DNA from: Candidatus Galligastranaerophilus gallistercoris | GTDB lineage: Bacteria > Cyanobacteriota > Vampirovibrionia > Gastranaerophilales > Gastranaerophilaceae | DNA length: 7,796 bases | Assembly (NCBI GenBank): GCA_018710795.1 | Contig: DVJH01000031.1 | Coordinates: forward strand, 1-7,796 | Reading direction: 5' to 3' | Shown: positions 1 through 4,911 of the stretch, in pieces | Layout of the letters: the number at the start of each line of letters is the position of its first letter | How positions within the stretch are numbered: position 1 is the first letter of the stretch | The notes under the pieces: generated by a model | Told to the model about the DNA's origin: nothing | The model's input: only the letters and a program-made list of their open reading frames with translations | Databases searched by the model: none | Made by a program: the position numbers and the translations under genes

Positions 1-167
1 ATTTTAATATGGCGGCAATTTTATCCGGTATGACAACGGCATTTATTATAGGCTATATTTGCATTAGATATTTTATGAAATTTTTAGAAAAAAGCACACT
101 AAAAGGGTTTGCGTATTATTGCTGGATAGCGGGCGGAATTTGCGCTTTGATATTTTTTATAAATTAA
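1..167 (+). CDS. uppP: Undecaprenyl-diphosphatase (UppP/BacA family), C-terminal fragment
   Basis: Only the last 54 codons are in the window; the gene begins to the left, and full-length members are about 260-280 residues. The visible part has a hydrophobic segment (GMTTAFIIGYICIRYFM), a short basic loop (KFLEKSTLKG), the FAYY element and a final hydrophobic helix ending in FFIN. That order matches the C-terminus of UppP, an inner-membrane enzyme that dephosphorylates undecaprenyl diphosphate to recycle the lipid carrier for peptidoglycan and other envelope polymers. The catalytic motifs lie outside the window, so activity cannot be judged. The TAA stop overlaps the stop of the convergent nucleotidase gene by 4 bp, leaving no intergenic terminator. 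Identification rests on by-eye resemblance of a short tail. Confidence 0.78.
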   Translation, partial: FNMAAILSGMTTAFIIGYICIRYFMKFLEKSTLKGFAYYCWIAGGICALIFFIN

Positions 168-1918
168 ACCGCCTGCCCGTAAGTTTGAATAGCGGCATTT
201 GAATTTAAGTTTTGAATTCTTGACATTAAAAGAGGGCTGTATAAATTATTTTGCACGGGTTTTGAAGGCTGTGATAAAGGAGTTTCGGCAGCAGGGGAAG
301 AATTTATCCCGTTTTGTTTTGAAGATAAAATTTTTATTCTGCCGTCATCTTTAACCGACAACTGTTCTTTATCGGGGTGCTTATTTATATAATCAATCGT
401 TAGTTTATCTTTATCGAAATCAAAAGTCTTATCAACGGTTTTATGGGTCATTGTTTCAGGGACAAACACGGGATATTCCGTTCCTTTTGCCACAAAACTG
501 TCATAGCAAACATTGTATATTTTATCCGAGGGGTTATTTATATCTATCGGGGTTTTATTTCCTTCCTTATCTACAAAATTCAACTCTTTTAAATTGCCCG
601 AATCATCGGCAACATATGTTAAACCTGACACATGCAAAATCCCCGGTTCGCCCGTTTCATTTGAAAATGTTGCTTGAAGCGAATCTTTTATCGCCCGGAC
701 GATTTCTTTTTCGGTCATTTTTTTAACAAGAAGAGTATTTTTTAAAGGTGTGGATTCCATAATATCGCGTTCGGTCAGAGTGCCTTTTTTGGGTACTTTT
801 CTTGTATTTGCGGCATTTATAAAGGCAATGTCGGCGCCTGTTTCCGTTCTCATTGCATCGCACATAAAGTGTGTCCAGGGGCTCGGGGTTGTCCTTCTGT
901 TAACGGGAAGCGGTTCAATTTCATTAACCGTACCTATTTTAGGAGAAGGACCCATTGTTGCGTCTTTTAAATAATTCAAAACAGGGCTTTTTTCCTGATT
1001 TGTAGGTATTAAATTATTGTCTGCCGCCGTTATATCGCCGTTTTGGTCAAATTCAACATTCAAAACACCGACATTTTTTGCATTTTCGCCCGTCTGGACA
1101 ATAACAATCGGGTCGTTATCGGCATTATAAAAAAGATTTTCGTTTGATTTAACGCCGTCAACTTCGGTGTGGGAATGCCCGCCCACTATAATATCAACCC
1201 CATGGAGCAAGGGGGCAATTTGTTTATCTTTGTCGTTTCCTATATGAGAAACCAGAATAATTCTATCAATGCCTTGGCTTTGGAGTTTTTTTACTTCTTC
1301 ATTTACAAGTTCAACTGATTTTTCAAGGGTTTCTGGTTCTATTCCTTCAAGTTTTTTCTGGTCATTTCCCGTAACCGTTACCAAATCAAAAGGCATTAAA
1401 CCTATAAGGCCGTATTTTGTGCCGTTTACTTCTTCTATTATTGATTTTTGGATATTGTTATAGAATGCATTGCCGTTTGGAACCTTTGCATTTGCGGCAA
1501 GAAATTTTGTTTTATCGGGATAGATAAAATCATATAATTTGCTTATGGTGCTGTCAAATTCATGGTTGCCGACGGCTGAAGCATCGATTCCCATTCGTGA
1601 TAAAAGGTTTATAAGAAGTTTATTCTTTTTATCATCCCCGCCCGAAAAATTATCGCCCGCAGAAATTTTAAGAGCGTCAACCCCCTCTTTTTGAACCGTT
1701 TTATCAAACTTATCGGACGCTGCAATCATACCTGACATGTTGTCAATGTTGCCATGCATATCGTTTATATAAAAAATGCTGAGTTTTGTCTTATTTTTAG
1801 GAGCTGCAGGCACGGAAGAATTCGGCGCAAATGAAGCGCTGCTTTTATTTTGCTGCCATGTTTGCATATTTAGAGGTTTATATGAGGGAATAGAATTTAT
1901 CATACAAGGGTAAAACAT
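164..1918 (-). CDS. UshA-type 5'-nucleotidase / 2',3'-cyclic phosphodiesterase family metallophosphoesterase
   Basis: This 584-aa protein has the two-domain 5'-nucleotidase layout. The N-terminal metallophosphoesterase domain (about 45-290) shows the dinuclear metal motifs in order: IND53-M-H55, SAGD89N, GN118-H119-E120, SH225IG and GGH248SH250. The C-terminal nucleotide-binding domain (about 325-530) has NAANTR (368-373), where the usual form is N-x-GGIR, then the TERDI..TPLKNTL stretch and YDSFVAKGTEYPVF (472-485). The family hydrolyses nucleoside 5'-phosphates, cyclic nucleotides or UDP-sugars, usually outside the cytoplasm. No Sec signal peptide is visible: the first 45 residues are polar and include ASFAP (28-32), resembling the leaders of two other proteins here. 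Residues about 532-584 form a Ser/Pro/Asn-rich tail beyond the usual domain end. No good Shine-Dalgarno precedes Met1, Met6 (ATG complement at 1901-1903) or Met18, so the start is uncertain. It lies 33 bp after the repressor stop and is probably read from the repressor promoter. Exact substrate is unknown. Confidence 0.9.
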   Translation of the reverse strand: MFYPCMINSIPSYKPLNMQTWQQNKSSASFAPNSSVPAAPKNKTKLSIFYINDMHGNIDNMSGMIAASDKFDKTVQKEGVDALKISAGDNFSGGDDKKNKLLINLLSRMGIDASAVGNHEFDSTISKLYDFIYPDKTKFLAANAKVPNGNAFYNNIQKSIIEEVNGTKYGLIGLMPFDLVTVTGNDQKKLEGIEPETLEKSVELVNEEVKKLQSQGIDRIILVSHIGNDKDKQIAPLLHGVDIIVGGHSHTEVDGVKSNENLFYNADNDPIVIVQTGENAKNVGVLNVEFDQNGDITAADNNLIPTNQEKSPVLNYLKDATMGPSPKIGTVNEIEPLPVNRRTTPSPWTHFMCDAMRTETGADIAFINAANTRKVPKKGTLTERDIMESTPLKNTLLVKKMTEKEIVRAIKDSLQATFSNETGEPGILHVSGLTYVADDSGNLKELNFVDKEGNKTPIDINNPSDKIYNVCYDSFVAKGTEYPVFVPETMTHKTVDKTFDFDKDKLTIDYINKHPDKEQLSVKDDGRIKILSSKQNGINSSPAAETPLSQPSKPVQNNLYSPLLMSRIQNLNSNAAIQTYGQAV

Positions 1919-1951
1919 GTGAAGGGAAAAAATTGCCAGAATATCTTATTG

Positions 1952-2473
1952 TTATTCAGAAATGTTACAACCAAGGCAGTTTGGCTTTTTACCGTTTTCC
2001 ATCATATATTCAATACATTTGGCGCATTTATCGGTCATCTCGCCGTATTGAAGATATTGTCTAAATCCTTCAATCCATTTGGGAGCCGAGCACGGGCAAA
2101 AATTAAGAAAATCTATAAAATAATTAAACCTCTCAAGCAAAAAATCATTAAGATGATATTCAATGGAATCAAGCGCATCAGGCATATCTTTTTTTTCAAC
2201 CAGAAGAAATTTTTCAAGAAAAAGAGCGGTTGTATTTCTTCTTTGTTCAATCATTTTTGCGTATTTTTTGCCCGAATCTAAAATAATAACGCCTTTATAT
2301 GGCTTATATTCAATTAAACCTTTTTTTTGAAGCGCCTTTATGCCTTCAAGAGTTGAAGCCGCATTAAAACCGAGAATTGAACCTATGTCTTTAGGGGTGA
2401 TTTTGGTTTTTTCGTTTGAAAGTTTATAGATTGAATAAAGATATTTTTCTAAGCTTTTTGTAAGTTTATCCAT
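1952..2473 (-). CDS. DtxR/MntR-like transcriptional repressor with a Cys-rich C-terminus
   Basis: The 173-aa product resembles DtxR/MntR metalloregulators. A leading helix (SLEKYLYSIYKL, 7-18) precedes a winged helix-turn-helix (about 26-66, ITPKDIGSILGF then TLEGIKALQKKGLIEY) and a helical dimerisation part containing SIEYHL (103-108). By-eye alignment shows most classical metal ligands replaced. MntR D8, E11, H77 and H103 correspond to K10, Y13, N80 and Y106; only E105 is clearly kept, with D102 in place of E99. The C-terminus instead has three Cys pairs: C126/C128, C150/C153 and C166/C169. These could bind zinc, iron or an Fe-S cluster, or respond to redox; that is inference. The start at 2473 is chosen because GGAG lies 10 nt upstream and the family homology begins here. 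An in-frame TTG at 2524 is the -35 box of the promoter, so translation from there is not credible. The operator over its promoter points to autoregulation, and the nucleotidase gene follows at once. Confidence 0.82.
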   Translation of the reverse strand: MDKLTKSLEKYLYSIYKLSNEKTKITPKDIGSILGFNAASTLEGIKALQKKGLIEYKPYKGVIILDSGKKYAKMIEQRRNTTALFLEKFLLVEKKDMPDALDSIEYHLNDFLLERFNYFIDFLNFCPCSAPKWIEGFRQYLQYGEMTDKCAKCIEYMMENGKKPNCLGCNISE

Positions 2474-2483
2474 TTTTATGCTG

Positions 2484-2487
2484 CTCC
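2484..2487 (-). promoter_or_regulatory. Ribosome-binding site fixing the repressor start
   Basis: The minus strand reads GGAG, followed by 10 nt and then the ATG at 2473. It lies downstream of the predicted transcription start, which rules out the upstream TTG in the -35 box as the initiation codon. Confidence 0.65.
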
Positions 2488-2492
2488 ATAAT

Positions 2493-2520
2493 ATTATTAT
2501 ATGGCATACCATATAATAAT
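2493..2520. promoter_or_regulatory. Perfect 12+12 bp inverted repeat, probable operator
   Basis: The arms ATTATTATATGG (2493-2504) and CCATATAATAAT (2509-2520) are exact reverse complements separated by CATA. The palindrome covers the whole promoter spacer, the -10 box and the edge of the -35, so a protein bound here would block RNA polymerase. Size, symmetry and position fit an operator for a dimeric winged-helix repressor, and the adjacent DtxR-like gene is the obvious candidate (autorepression). That the repressor binds it is inference. Confidence 0.75.
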
Positions 2521-2524
2521 TCAA
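2496..2524 (-). promoter_or_regulatory. Sigma-70-type promoter of the DtxR-like repressor gene
   Basis: Reading the minus strand, TTGAAT (complement of 2519-2524) is followed after exactly 17 nt by a consensus TATAAT (complement of 2496-2501). Transcription should start near 2489, giving a leader of about 15 nt that contains the GGAG ribosome-binding site. The promoter probably drives both the repressor and the nucleotidase behind it. Confidence 0.8.
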
Positions 2525-2530
2525 GTATAG

Positions 2531-2550
2531 TTATGGTATAGCATAATAAT
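2531..2550. promoter_or_regulatory. Imperfect second operator-like site
   Basis: TTATGGTATAGCATAA (2531-2546) is a near-palindrome with arms TTATG/CATAA and one mismatched pair inside. With its following AATAAT it resembles a shortened version of the perfect palindrome, sharing TATGGTAT, CAT and AATAAT. It sits just upstream of the repressor -35 box and could be a second, weaker binding site. Confidence 0.45.
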
Positions 2551-2577
2551 ACAAAAACGGCTGCTTTTTAAAATCAT

Positions 2578-3945
2578 CTACTTAAAGGTATTAAACGCTT
2601 CATTATCAATATTTTTCATAAATTGTTTATGAAAAAGCTCAAACGAAAGGGCGTTGCTTGCGTCTTTATTCATCTTATCGTATCTGTACTGGGTCCAAAG
2701 TCTTGTGATTAAAGAGAGGGTAAAGCCCATGAATAAAAGGCTGAATGCATAAGGAACACCCGTTATAAAAGCTTTTTCTTTCGTAAGACGTTTTAATTCA
2801 TCTCCTGCATTTGTATTTTTTGCTTTTGAAATTGTTTCCGCTATTTTTGGCAGTTCGGCACGTTTCGGAACATCTTTAATTTTGCCTTCAGCCGTTTTTT
2901 GTATTAAATCGGGAAATTTATTTTTATTTGCAAGAATTCTTTTAAACCCCGCATCAAACAAAGAGCTTCCGAATATTGTATAGAATACGACAAGAGGAAC
3001 TCTCGTCCAGACTTCTTTATGATCCAATTCGCCTCTGTCTTTTGCGGCTTTTGAATACCCGAACAATCCGCTTATTGCGGTAAGCGCCAGTTGTCCCTTG
3101 CTTAATGCCAGCTTTCCTTTATCTTCATCAAAATCAAATTTAAGGTATTCATTTAAAAATTTATCGAGTCCTTCTTTTTTAATTCCTTTTTTATGCAGGG
3201 ATTCCGATATTTTCTTGCCGGGTTCAAGCAGAGTTTCCGAAAATTTTTGAAGAGTTTTTGAATCTTTACCTTTTGAAGCAAGCAAAATTCCGCCCCCGAG
3301 AGCCAGAAGCGAATAAACACCCGCTTTTAAAAGCTGTTGTTTAGAATGTTTTTCCACTTTTTCCTGCTGCTCTTTATTTTCTTCCTGAGTATCGTTCAAA
3401 TTGGCAATGTTGTTAAAATCCGCCTTTTTAAAGGTTTTTAGGGTAAAAAGATTTTTTGCAAAGCTTAAATTATATTCGGCAATCGGAATGCAGGCACACG
3501 CAAGCGCAATTCCGGCTTTTGTCGCTATGGATTGTTTTTTGACTGTTTCGGATATGGTTTTATTGTTTTTAATACTGTCAACGCTTTTTGGAACTAATTC
3601 AACAACCTTATCTTTAATTTCTTTCGGCTGAATACTTTTAAATATTTTGTTTCTCATTAAATGTTCGCCTACCACGGGCGGAGCAAAATAAAAAATACCC
3701 GATTCCAAAAACTCTAAAAAACTCATTTCGGCAAAATCGGCTTTACTTCTTGAAAAAACGGCTTTAGGGAGCCAGTTTGTTGCCGTATCTTGAATAAATC
3801 TTGTGCTTGATAAATTTTCCTGAGACTTTATAAAAGTATCAAGTATTTTTGTCGTCAAATCTGAACCCTTAAAAGCGGGTTTGTTTTTAAGGTTTTGAGA
3901 ATTATTATTTTTAATTAAATTAATGTTGTTGTTAACTTCGAGCAT
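2578..3945 (-). CDS. Hypothetical protein with several hydrophobic segments and an Asn-rich PAFKG leader
   Basis: I do not recognise a named family for this 455-aa protein. The first 27 residues are Asn/Lys-rich and end in PAFKG (23-27), with no Sec signal. Hydrophobic stretches occur near 82-96, 140-158, 205-224, 284-298, 315-334 and 393-415. The last is the most convincing membrane span, while the first and fourth are short. Between them lie charged, probably helical regions, notably the Glu/Gln/Lys-rich 186-204 and the Lys-rich 225-275. A conserved-looking block at 49-80 runs from RFIQDTATNW to the FLEF region. The Shine-Dalgarno is AAGGGG, 9 nt before the ATG. The gene has its own leader and promoters in the divergent region and ends about 105 bp before the repressor start, with no convincing terminator. 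Location is probably the inner membrane. It is most likely a lineage-specific family rather than a housekeeping protein. Confidence 0.75.
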   Translation of the reverse strand: MLEVNNNINLIKNNNSQNLKNKPAFKGSDLTTKILDTFIKSQENLSSTRFIQDTATNWLPKAVFSRSKADFAEMSFLEFLESGIFYFAPPVVGEHLMRNKIFKSIQPKEIKDKVVELVPKSVDSIKNNKTISETVKKQSIATKAGIALACACIPIAEYNLSFAKNLFTLKTFKKADFNNIANLNDTQEENKEQQEKVEKHSKQQLLKAGVYSLLALGGGILLASKGKDSKTLQKFSETLLEPGKKISESLHKKGIKKEGLDKFLNEYLKFDFDEDKGKLALSKGQLALTAISGLFGYSKAAKDRGELDHKEVWTRVPLVVFYTIFGSSLFDAGFKRILANKNKFPDLIQKTAEGKIKDVPKRAELPKIAETISKAKNTNAGDELKRLTKEKAFITGVPYAFSLLFMGFTLSLITRLWTQYRYDKMNKDASNALSFELFHKQFMKNIDNEAFNTFK

Positions 3946-3956
3946 TGATTTTTTCC

Positions 3957-4000
3957 CCTTATAAATTCAAAAACCGCTTATTAATCAAGCGGCCTTATAA
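3957..4000. repeat. Pair of CCTTATAA direct repeats flanking the leader hairpin
   Basis: CCTTATAA occurs at 3957-3964 and 3993-4000, on either side of the terminator-like hairpin. On the minus-strand transcript these are TTATAAGG, and the downstream copy contains part of the AAGGGG ribosome-binding site. Because TTATAA is self-complementary, the two copies could also pair to each other and enclose the hairpin. Function is speculative and an 8-mer of this composition can recur by chance. Confidence 0.35.
3969..3992 (-). terminator. Terminator-like hairpin in the leader of the 455-aa gene
   Basis: On the minus strand CCGCTT and AAGCGG form a 6-bp GC-containing stem with a 7-nt loop, followed directly by TTTTT (complement of 3969-3973). 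This is the form of a rho-independent terminator. It lies only about 24 bp upstream of the 455-aa gene start and downstream of its candidate promoters. It could be an attenuator in the leader, or the end of a short RNA. No complementary anti-terminator arm was found by eye. Confidence 0.55.
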
Positions 4001-4071
4001 CTTTTAACTTTGCAAAACACAATAAAAATAAGACCTTTAAAAATTACAGGCTGCACATGAATGTATCTTGC

Positions 4072-4100
4072 ATTATTAAAATTAATTTATAAGATGGCAA
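4072..4100 (-). promoter_or_regulatory. Candidate promoter B for the 455-aa gene
   Basis: TTGCCA (complement of 4095-4100) and AATAAT (complement of 4072-4077) are separated by 17 nt on the minus strand. A start near 4065 would give a leader of about 120 nt, still including the hairpin. It is an alternative to or a companion of promoter A, and in AT-rich DNA one of the two may be fortuitous. Confidence 0.35.
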
Positions 4101-4128
4101 ATTTAGTCCTTCCTTTTTAGCATGAAAG

Positions 4129-4157
4129 ATGTTATATAAAACAAGAATACGTGTCAA
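4129..4157 (-). promoter_or_regulatory. Candidate promoter A for the 455-aa gene
   Basis: The minus strand has a consensus TTGACA (complement of 4152-4157), a 17-nt spacer, and TAACAT (complement of 4129-4134; four of six -10 positions). Transcription from near 4122 would make a leader of about 175 nt containing the terminator-like hairpin. Its -35 overlaps the -35 of the divergent plus-strand promoter. Confidence 0.5.
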
Positions 4158-4182
4158 CAATAAGGGTTATACGTAGTATAAT
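4154..4182 (+). promoter_or_regulatory. Promoter of the E1-like/cysK operon
   Basis: TCAACA (4154-4159, four of six -35 positions), a 17-nt spacer and a consensus TATAAT (4177-4182) place transcription start at about 4188-4190, only 3-5 nt before the ATG at 4193. No Shine-Dalgarno is present, so the first gene is probably translated from a nearly leaderless mRNA. The -35 overlaps the TTGACA of the divergent promoter, so the two may compete. Confidence 0.62.
4167..4181. promoter_or_regulatory. Palindrome over the -10 of the E1-like/cysK promoter
   Basis: TTATAC (4167-4172) and GTATAA (4176-4181) are perfect inverted repeats around GTA and overlap the TATAAT box. A looser outer pair, TGTCAACAA (4152-4160) and TTGTTACA (4185-4192), surrounds it. 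The position suits a repressor site. The TTAT...ATAA ends resemble the imperfect site at 2531-2546, but a shared regulator is only a guess. Confidence 0.42.
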
Positions 4183-4192
4183 TATTGTTACA

Positions 4193-4900
4193 ATGGACAA
4201 ATATCAAAGAAACGTTTTAATTAATGAAATAGGAATTTTCGGGCAAGACAAACTAAAAAATGCAAAAGTTTTTGTTGCGGGGCTCGGGGGTTTAGGGTCT
4301 TTTGTTTTATATAATCTTGCTTCAACAGGAATTATTCACATCGGAATTGTCGATTTTGACAATGTAGGCATAACAAATTTTAACCGCCAGATAATTTATG
4401 ATTTTGCCGACCTGAACCAAAATAAAGCAATCTGCGCAAAAAGAAACATATTAAAATATAATCCGGATTTAAAAATTGAAACATATAAAGAAAAATTGGA
4501 TGAAAAAAACATCGAAAGCATAATTGAAGATTATGACATTATAATTGATTGCACGGATAATTATAAATCGAAATTTTTATTAAATGATTTTGCCGTAAAA
4601 TGTGATAAAAAGCTTATTTATGGCGGGGTAGAAGAATTTTTGGGGCAGGTTTCGGTTATAGATAAAAACCATGCCTGTTTAAGATGCATTTTTCCAGATT
4701 TTGATATAAATAAAACCGTCAAAAAAGGAATTATAAGCCCCGTTGTATCAAGTATAGCTTCAATTCAGGCAATGGAAGCGGTTAAAATTATACTCGGGGC
4801 AGAAGATATATTATATAATAAGCTTCTTACAATAAACTGCCTGAAACAGGAATTTAAAAAACTTGCGCTTACAAAAAATAAACTTTGCAAATTGCATTAA
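4193..4900 (+). CDS. ThiF/MoeB/HesA-family E1-like adenylyltransferase
   Basis: This 235-aa protein is an E1-like enzyme of the kind that adenylates the C-terminal Gly of ThiS/MoaD-type sulfur carriers with ATP before thiocarboxylate formation. The family N-terminus MDKYQRN..INEIG..GQDKL is followed by the nucleotide-binding GLGGLGS (30-36), acidic D54/D56, NFNRQ (62-66), K78, and DCTDN (119-123). A zinc-type pair C162/C165 (CLRC) is present. The usual second CxxC at the extreme C-terminus appears as C232-K-L-H235. The loop that normally carries a Cys just before GVLGP (the ThiF active-site Cys region) is shortened here to TVKKGIISP with no Cys. The ATG at 4193 is preferred over an upstream GTG at 4151 because homology begins there and the GTG lies upstream of the promoter. 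It is followed 11 bp later by cysK, suggesting cysteine or thiocarboxylate sulfur metabolism. ThiF, MoeB and a CysO-activating role cannot be separated from sequence alone. Confidence 0.85.
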   Translation: MDKYQRNVLINEIGIFGQDKLKNAKVFVAGLGGLGSFVLYNLASTGIIHIGIVDFDNVGITNFNRQIIYDFADLNQNKAICAKRNILKYNPDLKIETYKEKLDEKNIESIIEDYDIIIDCTDNYKSKFLLNDFAVKCDKKLIYGGVEEFLGQVSVIDKNHACLRCIFPDFDINKTVKKGIISPVVSSIASIQAMEAVKIILGAEDILYNKLLTINCLKQEFKKLALTKNKLCKLH

Positions 4901-4904
4901 GGAG
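4899..4904 (+). promoter_or_regulatory. Strong ribosome-binding site of cysK
   Basis: AAGGAG overlaps the TAA stop of the E1-like gene and lies 7 nt before the ATG at 4912. This fixes the cysK start and argues against an in-frame upstream codon at 4885 that would lie inside the preceding gene. It contrasts with the first gene of the operon, which has no Shine-Dalgarno. Confidence 0.8.
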
Positions 4905-4911
4905 AAATTTT

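Noticed and set aside
1927..1957. Possible terminator between the repressor and nucleotidase genes
   Set aside because: The stem GAATA/TATTC is only 5 bp and nearly all A-T. It includes the stop codon, and the T6 run starts 7 nt after it, so it is unlikely to terminate.
1919..2281. 120-codon open frame on the plus strand opposite the repressor
   Set aside because: It is a low-complexity Lys/Ile/Phe-rich frame antisense to the DtxR-like gene with no start signal or recognisable motif.
2551..2570. Hairpin after the 455-aa gene formed by A5 and T5 arms
   Set aside because: Only five A-T pairs form and the inner bases do not pair; this is too weak to call a terminator.
4151..4192. GTG at 4151 as start of the E1-like gene
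   Set aside because: It lies upstream of the predicted -10 at 4177-4182, has no Shine-Dalgarno, and the added 14 residues do not match the family N-terminus.
4885..4911. Earlier in-frame start of cysK overlapping the E1-like gene
   Set aside because: AAGGAG at 4899-4904 is ideally placed for the ATG at 4912, and CysK homology starts there.
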